Below are positions 27,886-38,068 of a stretch of DNA of 64,000 bases, piece by piece. A program made the position numbers and the translations under genes. Source of the stretch: Deltaproteobacteria bacterium HGW-Deltaproteobacteria-18 (GTDB lineage: Bacteria > Desulfobacterota > Desulfovibrionia > Desulfovibrionales > Desulfomicrobiaceae); the NCBI GenBank assembly GCA_002841885.1, contig PHBE01000020.1:1-64000 (forward strand). The letters run 5' to 3'. The notes under the pieces are model-generated. The model ran no database searches, was not told the origin of the DNA, and saw nothing but the letters and a program-made list of their open reading frames with translations. The number at the start of each line of letters is the position of its first letter. The stretch's first letter is position 1.

Positions 27886-28974
27886 TCAGGTATGCTGTCT
27901 ATTAATTATTATTTTTACAATGTTATATGCAGTTTTTCCCGTGATAAAAAATTTCTTTTCGAGTTTGGATGATTGGTGCTCTATCCATGCATTAATGATC
28001 GCTTCGCGGTTAGCCCCTGTGAGTACATTCCGCCTCATCTCTACCGTCTCCACCCACTCCGTCTCGTCCCGTAGTGTAATACAAGGCACACGGTGAAGAA
28101 ACGCTTCTTTCTGTACGCCGCCGGAATCGGTCAGGATGACCCTCGCCGACATCTCAAGGCGCAGCATTTCCAGATAGGAGAGGGGTTCGAGCACGGTCAG
28201 GCCGCGTAAGGCTTCGGGTTGGCCCATGGCCTCTATGATCTTGCGGGTTCTGGGGTGCAGCGGCAGGAGTACAGGGACTTCTTCTGCGATTTCGCGCAAT
28301 GCGGTCAGGATTCCCTGGAGACGCATCGCGTCATCCGTATTCTCCGCTCGATGCACTGTGCAGAGCGCGTAGCCCTTTTCGGTCACCCCCCATTTATCAA
28401 GGCAATTGCGCTTGGCGGCTAGTTCACGGTAGTGCAGGGTCACATCATTCATCACGTCGCCAACCAGATGCACACCGCTCCTTATGCCCTCGTTCCCCAG
28501 GTTGTTCACTGCCGTTTGAGTGGGGCAGAAAAGCAGGTTCGAGACATGATCGGTCAGGATGCGATTCACCTCTTCGGGCATGCGCTTGTTGAAGGAACGC
28601 AAACCCGCCTCTACGTGCGCCACGGGCAAATGTAGTTTGGCAGCAGCCAGCGCCCCGGCCAGAGTTGAATTGGTGTCGCCGTAAACCAGCATTATATCAG
28701 GTTTTTCCTCGAACAGCACGGACTCGATGGCCTCAAGCATGCGTCCGGTCATGGCCCCATGCCCAAGGCTTGCAATACCTAGATGATAATCAGGTTCAGG
28801 GATGGACAACTCCTCGAAAAATACCTTCGACATGTTGGCGTCGAAATGCTGGCCGGTGTGCACGATTACTTCGTGAAGGTTCGCGCCCTGGGCCTTCTCT
28901 GACAGGATCGCCCGTGATACGGCCGAAGCTTTGATGAATTGGGGGCGGGCGCCGACAACAGTGAGGATCTTCAT
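27886..28974 (-). CDS. wbpI: Non-hydrolysing UDP-sugar 2-epimerase (WbpI/WecB family)
   Basis: A 362-residue epimerase of the UDP-GlcNAc 2-epimerase superfamily. Family motifs are [72 protein letters not shown] and [12 protein letters not shown]. The FDANMS and [10 protein letters not shown] forms, and the neighbours wbpE, wbpD and wbpB, favour the WbpI role: inverting C2 of UDP-2,3-diacetamido-2,3-dideoxy-glucuronic acid to the mannuronic form, rather than plain UDP-GlcNAc (WecB). It overlaps the aminotransferase upstream by 4 bases. Confident in the family; moderate on the precise substrate. Confidence 0.9.
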   Translation of the reverse strand: MKILTVVGARPQFIKASAVSRAILSEKAQGANLHEVIVHTGQHFDANMSKVFFEELSIPEPDYHLGIASLGHGAMTGRMLEAIESVLFEEKPDIMLVYGDTNSTLAGALAAAKLHLPVAHVEAGLRSFNKRMPEEVNRILTDHVSNLLFCPTQTAVNNLGNEGIRSGVHLVGDVMNDVTLHYRELAAKRNCLDKWGVTEKGYALCTVHRAENTDDAMRLQGILTALREIAEEVPVLLPLHPRTRKIIEAMGQPEALRGLTVLEPLSYLEMLRLEMSARVILTDSGGVQKEAFLHRVPCITLRDETEWVETVEMRRNVLTGANREAIINAWIEHQSSKLEKKFFITGKTAYNIVKIIINRQHT

Positions 28975-30098
28975 TCTTGGTTGTTGGATTTAGATTGATT
29001 GTTGATGGTGGATACCACATATTCAATTTCGGCTTCGGAAAGTAACGGGTCGATGGGCAGGGCCAGGGACTTTGATGCGGCCTGTTCGGCATGAGGAAAA
29101 TCTCCTGCTTGATGGCCAAGATAGGCAAAGCACTCCTGTAAATGCAATGGCAAGGGGTAATAGATTTCAGTGTCCACGCCGTGGCCTGCCAAGTGCTGTT
29201 TCAGACCATCACGATCCTGGTAGCGGATGACGAACTGGTTGTAGATGTGCCGGTCCATGATCTCTACCGGCAGCGCCAGCCCTCTTTCCAGCAGTCCGGA
29301 CGTCTCGAACAGTCGTCGGTACATCTGTGCATGCTCCTGTCTGGCCGCTGTCCAGGCGTCGAGATGACGGAGCTTGGCCAGCACAACTGCGGCCTGGATC
29401 GTGTCCAATCGGAAATTACCGCCGATGAACTCGTGGAAATATTTGGGTTTGGAGCCGTGGTTGCGCAGAATCTTCAACCGCTCCGCCCGATTTGCATCCT
29501 GGCAGATTACTAGGCCGCCGTCCCCGGCTCCGCTGAGGTTCTTCGACGGGAAGAAGGAGAACGTCCCGTAATGGCCCAGGGAGCCCGCCTTGCATCCTTT
29601 GTACTCGGCACCGATTGCCTGTGCGGCATCTTCGATTACAATGAGTTCATGTCGATCGGCGATCTCCATGATCGGATCCATATCGGCCATCTGTCCGAAA
29701 AGATGTACGGGCATGATTGCCTTGGTGCGGGCGGTCACTGCCTGCTCGATCAAGTTTGGATCGATGTTGAAAGTCGAGTCCTCAATATCCACGAATACCG
29801 GCCTGGCACCGACCCTGGCGATGGCTCCGGCGGTGGCGAAAAAGGTGTACGGCGTCGTGATGACCTCATCCCCAGGACCGATCTCCTCAGCCATGAGGGC
29901 GATGAGCAGAGCGTCGCTGCCTGAGGACACTCCCACGCCATGAGCGCATCCGGAGTATTCGGCGACAGCCTTTTCGAGTTCGCCCACTTGCGGTCCGTTG
30001 ATGAACTGTTGAGAAGCGAAAACTGCAGCCACCGCGGTATCGATTTCTTCCTTGATGAGCTCGTACTGAGCTTTGAGGTCAAGAAGAGGAATACGCAT
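28971..30098 (-). CDS. wbpE: DegT/DnrJ/EryC1-family sugar aminotransferase (WbpE-like)
   Basis: A 375-residue PLP enzyme of the nucleotide-sugar aminotransferase family. Visible are the PLP-phosphate loop [14 protein letters not shown], the Asp-containing [16 protein letters not shown], the Schiff-base Lys in [16 protein letters not shown], and [12 protein letters not shown]. In WbpE-type pathways it aminates C3 of UDP-2-acetamido-3-keto-glucuronic acid using glutamate. ATG 30098 is chosen because AGAAGG lies just upstream and the acetyltransferase stop is at 30100-30102; an ATG at 30119 would overlap further. Flanked by wbpI and wbpD partners. Confidence 0.9.
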   Translation of the reverse strand: MRIPLLDLKAQYELIKEEIDTAVAAVFASQQFINGPQVGELEKAVAEYSGCAHGVGVSSGSDALLIALMAEEIGPGDEVITTPYTFFATAGAIARVGARPVFVDIEDSTFNIDPNLIEQAVTARTKAIMPVHLFGQMADMDPIMEIADRHELIVIEDAAQAIGAEYKGCKAGSLGHYGTFSFFPSKNLSGAGDGGLVICQDANRAERLKILRNHGSKPKYFHEFIGGNFRLDTIQAAVVLAKLRHLDAWTAARQEHAQMYRRLFETSGLLERGLALPVEIMDRHIYNQFVIRYQDRDGLKQHLAGHGVDTEIYYPLPLHLQECFAYLGHQAGDFPHAEQAASKSLALPIDPLLSEAEIEYVVSTINNQSKSNNQE

Positions 30099-30099
30099 A

Positions 30100-30750
30100 T
30101 CAGGCCTTCTTGTACTCATCGTATGTTTTTGCCCCGATCGAAAGAGGTGCAGTCATGGGCTGTTCCTCATCCAGAGTCAGGCACACGAGCGCGCCCTTTA
30201 CAACCCGATAACGGAGCCCCGATTCCGGGCATACCATCACACCGTCACCATCCGGCTTGTCGAGCCTGTGTCCATGCTGGCTCATCCATCCCGTCTGCCG
30301 CCCAGGCACGCCCATGATCAGCGCGTAGTCTGGGGCATCCTTCGTGACGACACATCCCGCTGCGATAAAGGCATAGCGTCCGATGGTGACGCCGCAGACT
30401 ACCGTTGCGTTGGCCCCGACGGTTGCGCCGCGGCGGATCAGCGTTGTCTCGTACAAGGCCTGTCTGTTCACTTGGGGCCGGGGGTTGGTCACATTTGTCA
30501 GCACGCAGGACGGCCCGAGGAAGACATCGTCCTCGACCGTCGTCCCCTGATAGACGGAAACGTTGTTCTGGATTTTTACGTTGCTTCCGATGCTGACTCC
30601 AGAGGCGATCATTACGTTCTGCCCCAGATTGCAGTTGGTTCCTATGCAGGCCCGTGGCATGACATGCGAAAAATGCCAGATGCGGGTCCCTTGACCGATT
30701 TGAGCGCCATCATCAACGTAACTCGATGGATGAACAAAAAAATCTGCCAT
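30100..30750 (-). CDS. wbpD: Left-handed beta-helix N-acetyltransferase (WbpD/WlbB-like)
   Basis: A 216-residue acyltransferase of the hexapeptide family. Many I-G-x4 type rungs are visible ([67 protein letters not shown]), the start [18 protein letters not shown] is typical of WbpD/WlbB, and the end carries a small extra domain. It is expected to acetylate the 3-amino group of UDP-2-acetamido-3-amino-glucuronic acid with acetyl-CoA. It abuts the frameshifted wbpB-like dehydrogenase upstream and the aminotransferase downstream, matching the pathway order. Confidence 0.92.
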   Translation of the reverse strand: MADFFVHPSSYVDDGAQIGQGTRIWHFSHVMPRACIGTNCNLGQNVMIASGVSIGSNVKIQNNVSVYQGTTVEDDVFLGPSCVLTNVTNPRPQVNRQALYETTLIRRGATVGANATVVCGVTIGRYAFIAAGCVVTKDAPDYALIMGVPGRQTGWMSQHGHRLDKPDGDGVMVCPESGLRYRVVKGALVCLTLDEEQPMTAPLSIGAKTYDEYKKA

Positions 30751-31803
30751 CAGTACTCCAGTGGTAATGAGACAGTCTTGCCGTCCCGGGCGGAAAGGTA
30801 TGCGGCGATGATGACTTCTAGACTTTTTAATCCCTCTCTGCCGTCGGATTCAGGCTCCGCATCGCCTCGTAGGGTATCTATGACATTCTTATAATAGAGC
30901 GGGTGCCCAAATCCGTAAACGGAGGTCGTCTCGTAGTTGGCCTTTTTGATCTGGTCGTCATAGTCACTTTGGTCTTTGAAATCCCAGTGCTGGATTTCAT
31001 TTACTGCAACGCCCCCCAACCGGACGGTGCCCTTTTCTCCGAAAATGGTGAGCGAGCCTTCGTAATTTTTTGGATGGGTGAGCATGGTTACAGCCATGGA
31101 GCCTAATGCCCCGTTGCGCCAGCGTACGTTCATCACGCCGGTATCCTCAACCTCTATGTCGCGCGCAAGCGTTCCTGTCATGGCTTGTACGTCGGCGATG
31201 GGCCCTATCAGCCATTCGAATAGGTCGACATAATGGCTGGCCTGATTCATGAACGCACCTCCGTCAAGCTCCCAGGTGCCGCGCCATTTGGCTTGGTCGT
31301 AATAGGCCTGTGGCCTGGTCCAAAATACGTTCACGTGCGCCATATAGATTCTGCCAAAACGCTTTTCATCAATGGCCCGTTTGACCAGTTGCAAGGTTGT
31401 GTTGCGCCGATTTTGCTTGACGACAAAAAAAACGAACCCGAGCTTTATCGCAAGCTTTGACCATTGCAATTCCGTCAGCCCATCGTGTGGCCATGGGTTT
31501 TTCAGTCATGACGTGTTTTCCAGCTTTAGCGCAACGGATGACTTCGGAAGGGTGCAAGCCGCTGGGGGTGCAAATGCAGACAAGATCAGCATCTGACTGG
31601 GCCAAGAGCGTGTCTAGACGGTCAAAGGCTTGAATTCCGAGAGATCTCTCAGTCCGGGCCAAGACTTCTCGATCGCGATCGCATACAGCAACTAGCTGCA
31701 AATTCTGTTTGTGCTGATCAATGGCGTCAAAATGTTTGCCTGAAATTCGGCCACAGCCCACGACGGCAATTTTTATCCTGCGATCATGGATTGTTGGAAA
31801 CAT
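30750..31803 (-). pseudogene. wbpB: WbpB-like nucleotide-sugar dehydrogenase, frameshifted in a T-run
   Basis: Two overlapping frames together make one Gfo/Idh/MocA oxidoreductase of about 345 residues. The first (31803 to about 31425) has the NAD-binding IKIAVVGCGRISGKHFDA and VICTPSGLH/ KHVMTEKPMAT. The second (about 31432 to 30750) continues with FVVKQNRRNTTLQLVKRA, FGRIYMAHVNVFWTRP and the family C-terminus. The break is in eight A on the + strand (31425-31432); reading seven would restore VRFFVVKQNRRN. The enzyme would oxidise C3 of UDP-GlcNAcA, the step before WbpE. The rest is well conserved, so a recent indel, slippage decoding or a sequence error are all possible. Confidence 0.82.
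31425..31432. repeat. A8/T8 homopolymer at the wbpB frame break
   Basis: Eight A on the + strand, T8 in the coding strand of the WbpB-like gene. The two halves of the protein are in different frames on either side, and a one-base change of this run joins them. Runs of this length can be realigned by RNA polymerase or slip during replication. Confidence 0.8.
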
Positions 31804-31858
31804 TGATTTGCCTTATGTTTAAGTGTTTCTGTCTGATTCAGTATGATAACTAACATTT

Positions 31859-32998
31859 TCATGAACTGAAAATAGTCAGCGCAATTTTTAAATTATTATA
31901 AACATAAAAAATATCTTCATCGCTCATATTGTGAAATAGAGGAACTGTTATCGTAGTATTTTCACATTCATTTGCTATTGGATAGTCGTTTTCATTGATA
32001 TTGTACTTAGAAGAGTAGAAATTAAGACGATGTACAGCCATTGTTCCAGGTCTTGTTTGAATGCCATTGTCATGTAAATATTCTATGATATTATTTCGAC
32101 GCGACACCCCGCCATCAATCAGTCGTACGACATATGATTGCCATGTATGTCGCGCATGCTCAGGCTCTATGGGTAATGCCAAGTCGGGGAGTTGTGCGAA
32201 TAGTTCTGTGTAGCGACAGGCGATTCGTTTACGCTCTTTGAGAATATCGTCCATTTTGTTCAGTTGAGCAAGGCCTATCGAAGCCTGGATGTCAGAGAGC
32301 CTAAAGTTATGTCCGCAATTATCTATGTGTGGCATTTGCCAAGGGTTTTGCGCTGGGCTAGGGGTTATGCCGTGATTGCGAAGAATGCTGATGTGCTGGG
32401 CGATGCTGTCATCGTTTGTGGTGATCATGCCGCCTTCGCCGGTGGTGATGACCTTTCGGGGGTGGAAGGAGAAGCATCCCACGTCGCCAAATCCTCCGGC
32501 GTGCATCCCGCGATAACGCGACCCTGTAGCGCACGCAGCATCTTCGAGTACTGCAATTCCGTGCTTGCGTGCGATGGGTAGGATGCTATCCATGTCAGAC
32601 ATGAGTCCGAAGAGGTGCACTACAATGATGGCCTTTGTGCGGGGTGTGATGAGGGCCTCAATCCTTGCAGAGGCGATGTTGAAGTCGTCAAAGCTGATAT
32701 CGGCAAAAATTGGGCAGGCACCCACATGCTCTACAACGTTAGCTGTAGAAACCCATGTGAACGCGGGGATAATGACTTCGTCCCCGAAAGTGACTCCAAG
32801 AGCTAAAAGGGCTGTATGCATAGCCGTAGTGCACGATGTGACAGCAAATGCATGGCGTGTGTTGTGAATAGAAGCAAATCGTTTCTCAAATTCAGCGACA
32901 AACGGTCCCTGCGTGACATGGCCAGATTCAAGGCAGCGACGAAGATATTCAAGCTCTGAATCATCAAATACTGGGCGTATGATGGGTATTTTAATCAT
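31859..32998 (-). CDS. DegT/DnrJ/EryC1-family sugar aminotransferase (second copy)
   Basis: A 379-residue PLP-dependent nucleotide-sugar aminotransferase different from the wbpE-like gene. Motifs: VTSCTTAMHTALLALG (PLP phosphate loop), AVLEDAACATGSRYRG (Asp), CFSFHPRKVITTGEGGMI (Schiff-base Lys; the HPRK form is shared with perosamine/4-amino sugar synthases), and NFRLSDIQASIGLAQL. It most likely aminates a 4-keto sugar of the glycan. Only 2 bases separate it from the epimerase upstream (33001), so they are co-transcribed and may act in sequence, although no 4,6-dehydratase is obvious in the window. Confidence 0.88.
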   Translation of the reverse strand: MIKIPIIRPVFDDSELEYLRRCLESGHVTQGPFVAEFEKRFASIHNTRHAFAVTSCTTAMHTALLALGVTFGDEVIIPAFTWVSTANVVEHVGACPIFADISFDDFNIASARIEALITPRTKAIIVVHLFGLMSDMDSILPIARKHGIAVLEDAACATGSRYRGMHAGGFGDVGCFSFHPRKVITTGEGGMITTNDDSIAQHISILRNHGITPSPAQNPWQMPHIDNCGHNFRLSDIQASIGLAQLNKMDDILKERKRIACRYTELFAQLPDLALPIEPEHARHTWQSYVVRLIDGGVSRRNNIIEYLHDNGIQTRPGTMAVHRLNFYSSKYNINENDYPIANECENTTITVPLFHNMSDEDIFYVYNNLKIALTIFSS

Positions 32999-33000
32999 GG

Positions 33001-33951
33001 TTACATAATGTTTCGGTAGTACGCAGCCGTTCTGAGAATTCCTTCCTCAAGATCGACCATGGATTCAAATCCAAGGACATTCTTGGCCTTTTCAACACAA
33101 GGAATCCGCAATTCGATGTCGACGCTGTTTGCCGGGGCAAACTCTATCTTAGATTTTGAATTGAGCACCCGGATAACAGTGTTTGCAAGCCCATAGATGG
33201 TCTGAATGCTGCGGGCATTTCCGATATTGAACGATTCGCCAATGGCTGCATCATTTTCGAGGCAATGAAGGGTTCCATCCACCATGTCGTCAACATAACA
33301 CCATGCCCGAATCTGAGTGCCAAGACCGAAGATTGTAATAGGTTCATTTGCGAGAGCTTGTTGGATGAATACTTTAAGCGCGCCCTCGCCAACTTGTCCT
33401 GGGCCATAAATGTTGAATGGCCTGACTATGCACGTGGGAATGCCTTGCTCGCGGTGGTAGGCGAAAGCAAGATGTTCTTCAGCAAGTTTGCTAACTGCGT
33501 ATGTCCACCGGGCCTGACCAGCTGCTCCAATCACAGTTTGATCGCTCTCCTTGGATGTTAGTGCGCACGATCCGAATACTTCGCTAGTAGAAAAGCAGAC
33601 GAGTCGTTCACACATTATGTCAGCTGCAGCTTTTAAAATATTTACTGAGCCAATTATGTTAACTTCTAATGTTTCAGTTGGTCTTTTGCAAACAGTGCTT
33701 ATGCCTGCTATTCCAGCGCAATGAACTATATGAGTTGCTCCTTCGCAAGAACGACGGATCTCATTATAATTCAAGACATCTCCCTTAATTGTTGTTAAGT
33801 TTTTATGATTTACAAAATTTTGTGATGCAAGAGAATTTCTTGAAAAGTTATCAAAAATAATAACTTTATTGTTTTGAAGTAGCTTTCCAGCAAGAGTAGA
33901 GCCGATAAATCCAGCACCGCCGGTGATAAAAATTTTTTTTCCTTCCAGCAT
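33001..33951 (-). CDS. NAD-dependent nucleotide-sugar epimerase/dehydratase (SDR)
   Basis: A 316-residue extended short-chain dehydrogenase. The N-terminus has [20 protein letters not shown] (GxxGxxG), an acidic end [10 protein letters not shown], the catalytic Ser-x-Tyr-x3-Lys as STSEVFG and [11 protein letters not shown], then [14 protein letters not shown]. It belongs with UDP-glucose 4-epimerase-like enzymes but differs from the galE and UXS genes further right. ATG 33951 is the chosen start: AGAGG lies upstream, and the preceding gene ends at 33977. It may epimerise, dehydrate or reduce a sugar unique to this glycan. Confidence 0.87.
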   Translation of the reverse strand: MLEGKKIFITGGAGFIGSTLAGKLLQNNKVIIFDNFSRNSLASQNFVNHKNLTTIKGDVLNYNEIRRSCEGATHIVHCAGIAGISTVCKRPTETLEVNIIGSVNILKAAADIMCERLVCFSTSEVFGSCALTSKESDQTVIGAAGQARWTYAVSKLAEEHLAFAYHREQGIPTCIVRPFNIYGPGQVGEGALKVFIQQALANEPITIFGLGTQIRAWCYVDDMVDGTLHCLENDAAIGESFNIGNARSIQTIYGLANTVIRVLNSKSKIEFAPANSVDIELRIPCVEKAKNVLGFESMVDLEEGILRTAAYYRNIM

Positions 33952-33976
33952 AATAATCCTCTTTTTGTGTGAGTTG

Positions 33977-35341
33977 CTATTGAAACCCATGTCCAGCAGT
34001 TGGTCCAATAGTTACCCATGGTCCAATAGATTTAAGTTGTTTTCTGTCCCAGAATAAATCAGGCTTATATGTCGGGCTTGAAGCGATATGTCCAGCTTGT
34101 AAGAGGTTGACGAACGTTTCTTGGTTGTAAACTCCAAATTTTTCAATAATATTAAGTGTTATATTTTTTATGTATTCAGGTATGTCATGTTCTGTTAATG
34201 AAGATACATTTTCTGAAAATAAGGTTGGGTAAATATCATATTCATTAGAATTTGACCTTTTAATAGCATTAATGAGATAGTTAGCGATATTTTCAGGGCT
34301 TCCAAAGCCTTTATTAATAAAGTCACGACCTTTCTCTGCCATTTCTATTCGAAATGAAAGATCATTAACAGCGTTAGTAATTCGCTCTTTAATATTATTT
34401 TTTGTAATTGTGTAAATGGGCCTATTGAATGGGAGTGGAGATTCTGCTCCTGTGTGGCCACCTAAAACGATACATCCACTTGCCATACCTTCATACGCGA
34501 GTACTCCAGCGCCACAAGACAATTCGTCTATTAGTATGTCTGCGTTTGCAAGACGCTGTAATACTATTTCATGCGGAACATTTGTAATAAAATCAACATC
34601 AAATTTGAGCCCATTGTCGCTAAGTTCATGTAGTGAATTTAAAATTATGTCTGTTTGTTTGTAAAGCGTGCTAGATGGCGCGTGAAGTATGACTGGTTTT
34701 TTCCTTTTAGGGATATTGAATATGCATTGACTGGGATTGAATATCGGGCCAGACTGCATATATGGGCGGATTCCGAGAGTTTGGCTTGGTGGTCCGCTAG
34801 TGATTACATCGGCGTAGAGTTCGCTAATTCTTGTATTATGAAGTTTGTTTGCTAATGATGGATTGTACGGGCTAAGTTCTAAGACATCGAGTTCTGATTT
34901 TATAATTTCTTTTTTAGAGCTTTTGTCTCTATTATAAAAAGGGTACGTGCGACCGTGCTTTGCCCAGAATAAATTTGCTAGATCGTAGTCACGAACTTCA
35001 GTGCCGCATTGTCTACATATTATTGTTTTTCCCATAGCTTTGATGATGGGCACGTCTATCATTCTCGGTAGTAATGATGTTCCAGCGACAAATATGAATA
35101 CATCATATCTATCTATAAATTTTAAAAATTGAGAAGATGGAGTTACTTTGACTCTGCCGTCAACTGTTGCTGAAATTGAACAGGAATTAAAAAAATTTAT
35201 GTCTGTGTAAGTGTATGTGTTAGAGTATAATTTATTTGGAGTAGTGCAAAAACTATCTGCGTGAAATCCTAAACGACGAAATCCATTTGTAAGATTAGTA
35301 ATCGTGTTTGCTATATCTGAAGAGGATATTAGTATTTTCAT
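33977..35341 (-). CDS. Putative GT4-like glycosyltransferase
   Basis: A 454-residue protein with GT-B character: [20 protein letters not shown] at the N-terminus and a C-terminal half with [38 protein letters not shown] and [20 protein letters not shown], which resembles the GT4 donor site region. The last 60 residues are unusual and have no counterpart that I recognise. It is strongly AT-rich. The tight 25-base spacing to the epimerase and 13-base spacing to the methyltransferase gene show one operon. Donor and acceptor are unknown. Confidence 0.72.
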   Translation of the reverse strand: MKILISSSDIANTITNLTNGFRRLGFHADSFCTTPNKLYSNTYTYTDINFFNSCSISATVDGRVKVTPSSQFLKFIDRYDVFIFVAGTSLLPRMIDVPIIKAMGKTIICRQCGTEVRDYDLANLFWAKHGRTYPFYNRDKSSKKEIIKSELDVLELSPYNPSLANKLHNTRISELYADVITSGPPSQTLGIRPYMQSGPIFNPSQCIFNIPKRKKPVILHAPSSTLYKQTDIILNSLHELSDNGLKFDVDFITNVPHEIVLQRLANADILIDELSCGAGVLAYEGMASGCIVLGGHTGAESPLPFNRPIYTITKNNIKERITNAVNDLSFRIEMAEKGRDFINKGFGSPENIANYLINAIKRSNSNEYDIYPTLFSENVSSLTEHDIPEYIKNITLNIIEKFGVYNQETFVNLLQAGHIASSPTYKPDLFWDRKQLKSIGPWVTIGPTAGHGFQ

Positions 35342-35354
35342 ATTTATTTAAAAT

Positions 35355-36155
35355 TTATTTTTGTAAAATAATTTCATGGCAACAGGGTAGTTCCATATAT
35401 TTTCCTTTAAAAAAAGGAGTCGGTGTATTTTTTCCGTGTGTTAAATTTATAGTCCCCTCTTCTCCTTGAGCGACTACTTTAAATCCGATTCTTTCTGAAT
35501 ATTCGGCGAGTTCTTTGGGTGCTATTATGATTTGTCCAACATTTATTTTGAGACCTGTTTTTTCGTATTCTAATGTATTTGCGAAAGCTTTTGAAACAAA
35601 CTCTCTGGGATCAAAATATTGCTTTTCATTAGGTCTTTCGCACCATAAGTATGCTTGGTAACCGATCGCATTCGCAGTGAGATAGACTTTGCCTTCATGT
35701 TTTGTAACCCGGTATATCTCTTTTAAGCTCTCTTTCCATGGAGTGCAAAAAATAGAACCATAGCAAAAAACGAAGTCAAATGAATTATTTTTGTATGGCA
35801 TGTTGTCAAGATGCGCAATTTCAGTATTAATATTGTAAATATTTAACTTGTTAGCGATATATTTTAGAGTGCTAATGCGTTCTGGAAGAACGTCAAACGA
35901 CGTAATTTTAAAGTTCAAAAGTGCAAGAGCGATGCTCCACTGGCCAAATCCAGCACATGCATCGAGAACATGTCCTTTAGTAAAATTAATTGATTTTATT
36001 CTTGAAATGTATTGTGAAATTGGAGTTGAATACACTCTTAATGCAAAATCTTTATCTTTTGAATTTAATATATTATTAGAGTTTAAAAACTCTGTGGCAC
36101 ATTTGTTAATTATTTTATCAGTATTGATTTTGTTGTTGTTTCTCATAATATTCAT
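35355..36155 (-). CDS. SAM-dependent methyltransferase
   Basis: A 266-residue class I methyltransferase. GHVLDACAGFGQWSIALAL is motif I, KITSFDVLPERISTL motif II, IAHLDNMPYKNNSFDFVFCYGSIFC motifs III/IV, and EGKVYLTAN the strand after. It starts at ATG 36155 with AAGGA seven bases before, overlapping the deacetylase gene by 38 bases. The DACAG form of motif I (in place of DxGxG) is less common. A probable role is methylation of a sugar or linked group in this glycan. Confidence 0.83.
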   Translation of the reverse strand: MNIMRNNNKINTDKIINKCATEFLNSNNILNSKDKDFALRVYSTPISQYISRIKSINFTKGHVLDACAGFGQWSIALALLNFKITSFDVLPERISTLKYIANKLNIYNINTEIAHLDNMPYKNNSFDFVFCYGSIFCTPWKESLKEIYRVTKHEGKVYLTANAIGYQAYLWCERPNEKQYFDPREFVSKAFANTLEYEKTGLKINVGQIIIAPKELAEYSERIGFKVVAQGEEGTINLTHGKNTPTPFFKGKYMELPCCHEIILQK

Positions 36156-36855
36156 GGCTATTTCCTTGAGAATAAATTGTATATATATCTGCAATTGTTC
36201 TAATTTTTTTATGAGATAGTATATCTAAAATTGCTTTGAATATATTTCGTATGCCAGCGCTATTACTTCTGTATGATCTAGCTTGTTCTTCATCGATCTC
36301 ATTATTATATATTTTTTGCGCAATTTTTTTATAATCAAAATTATTGTTAGAGTTGAGAAAAATATTTATTGGGTGAAATATGAGTATTTTAACGCCATTG
36401 TGGTGATTTATTTTTTTTTTGACAACTTCTTCATCATGCCTGCTTTTTATATGGAATCCATCTGACCACCATACCGGAATTCTAAATAGCCCGAAATAGT
36501 TAAATGGTAATATTTCTTGAAATGGAAGCATTATGCTTGAATCATATAATATCTTGTTGTTAATCAATGTGTCTGTTAGGCCTGCGTGCCAATATAGTCT
36601 ATGTGATCTGGTTCCTATGGCGTTTGGAAATATTTTTTTTAATCCAATTATGCACTCATTGTCATTATGTCCATGTGTTGAGCCTGGCATATAATTCGGA
36701 TGAAGTGCTATTTCTATATCTTTAAAATTGCTTGTGTCGTAAAAGTTTGTGCAAAATAGTGTGCATTTAATTTTATGCTCGTTAATAATTTTTAATGTGT
36801 CATTAATCACGTATTGTGGAGCCCAATCTGTGTCAAATGCTATAGAGTAGTGCAT
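36118..36855 (-). CDS. NodB-like polysaccharide deacetylase family protein (WbmS-like)
   Basis: A 245-residue protein resembling the WbmS-type branch of NodB-homology (CE4) proteins found in O-antigen loci. The start SIAFDTDWAPQYVINDTLKI, LFCTNFYD, IALHPNY and IGTRSHRLYWHAGL follow the NodB order (acidic motif, strand, HP, R-x-HR). The usual metal triad Asp-His-His is only partly recognisable, so activity is uncertain. The gene contains an in-frame run of ten A (36411-36420 on the + strand as T) encoding Lys residues. Very AT-rich and tightly packed with the methyltransferase that follows. Likely removes or transfers an N-acyl group. Confidence 0.68.
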   Translation of the reverse strand: MHYSIAFDTDWAPQYVINDTLKIINEHKIKCTLFCTNFYDTSNFKDIEIALHPNYMPGSTHGHNDNECIIGLKKIFPNAIGTRSHRLYWHAGLTDTLINNKILYDSSIMLPFQEILPFNYFGLFRIPVWWSDGFHIKSRHDEEVVKKKINHHNGVKILIFHPINIFLNSNNNFDYKKIAQKIYNNEIDEEQARSYRSNSAGIRNIFKAILDILSHKKIRTIADIYTIYSQGNSHEYYEKQQQNQY

Positions 36856-36888
36856 ATTTTCTATAAGTTAGATTTTTATTAATGAAGA

Positions 36889-38055
36889 CTAAATGCTTGG
36901 TGTATGAATTGTAGCGCTAAAAATAGACATTTTTTTATGCACTATATCCCAGTAAAGTGGGCTGATTGCAAGAGCTATATCTGTTACACCAAAATCTGCC
37001 ATTTTATTTGGTCCTACTATTGGGATATCGTCCACTTCATGTCCCCATACGTAGGGATTTTCATCCACAAAACAAGCAATATCATCCTTACAGGAAAGCA
37101 TAAGGTGCGCCATAGAGCCGATTGGGGATGTCCCGAATACAGCAGCTTTGCCGCCTTTGATTTGAGCTTGTCGTACAGCTGTTTCGACGCTGGCTATAGT
37201 GCGTTGAGCGATGTGTTCGCATTGACGGGCAATAGGCATGTTTTCTTCAAAGCAACTCTTTAGCGATGGAGGCGTTGTTGCGGTGTTGCGAAATGTAGCG
37301 TAGTACATAAGAGTTGAGGAGTCTTCTGCGTCAAGGACAAATCCAGCATGTCGGCATAAGGCGAGCATAGAGGGGATGGTCAGCTTGTTGATATGGTCCG
37401 CACAGAAGAGATCGCCAGGAAGAAACTCGAAGTTCGGGTGCTGCGTCAAAAGTTTGCCTCCCGGCTTCAGTCGGGCATGTATCCAGCGAAGGGCACTGAG
37501 AGGGTCGGGTGTGTGCTCTAGGACGGAGGTAACTATTACCGCGTCAAACAACTCATTCACGGGGGCGTTGTAGTAAGGAAGGTTATGAGCAGCTTCAAGG
37601 CGGATTTTTTCGGTGAGTGCGGAAAACCCTCCTCCCGGTTCAATGGCGGTAATCCGCCAGTCTGGATATGCTATTTGAAAACATTCGAGAAAAGCTCCCG
37701 TGCCTGCGCCAAAGTCGAGCACGTGTCCCTGGGTTGGAAGTTTCACAAGGCGGTTGAAAATGCTGAACGCCCGTTGATGACTTGTCATCTTTGAACTGGC
37801 CGCGGTAAATGACATGATTTGCGGTTTTGGTTTCCAGACTTCGCTATTGTAAACGCTTTCCTCGATGCCGCGTACACCGCGGGCATTAAAGATGAATCCG
37901 CACCCCGCGCAGCATCTGTTGTCGAGGGTGATGTTATTGCAGAAAAACAACTGTGACGTGATGCAGCGCCCAGAATATGCAGGATAGAGTTTTTTGTGCT
38001 CAGTAGTTCCGCAAATAGGACAAGATGTTGAATATTTTTCAATGCATGCTTGCAT
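36889..38055 (-). CDS. Sugar C-methyltransferase-like protein with zinc-binding N-terminus
   Basis: A 388-residue three-part methyltransferase. The N-terminus has CPICG and a CCAGCGF pair that probably bind zinc. The middle has a SAM domain (HVLDFGAGTGAFLECFQ, ITAIEPGGG, FDAVIVTSVLEHTPDPL, LKPGGKLLTQHPN). The C-terminus (KGGKAAVFGTSPIGSMAHL, then CFVDENPYVWGHEVDDIPIV) has the Rossmann-like form seen in C-methyltransferases such as TylCIII/NovU relatives. ATG 38055 is preferred over a TTG at 38106 because the upstream gene ends at 38069. It may attach a C-methyl branch to a keto-sugar. Confidence 0.82.
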   Translation of the reverse strand: MQACIEKYSTSCPICGTTEHKKLYPAYSGRCITSQLFFCNNITLDNRCCAGCGFIFNARGVRGIEESVYNSEVWKPKPQIMSFTAASSKMTSHQRAFSIFNRLVKLPTQGHVLDFGAGTGAFLECFQIAYPDWRITAIEPGGGFSALTEKIRLEAAHNLPYYNAPVNELFDAVIVTSVLEHTPDPLSALRWIHARLKPGGKLLTQHPNFEFLPGDLFCADHINKLTIPSMLALCRHAGFVLDAEDSSTLMYYATFRNTATTPPSLKSCFEENMPIARQCEHIAQRTIASVETAVRQAQIKGGKAAVFGTSPIGSMAHLMLSCKDDIACFVDENPYVWGHEVDDIPIVGPNKMADFGVTDIALAISPLYWDIVHKKMSIFSATIHTPSI

Positions 38056-38068
38056 AGTTGCGTGGCTC

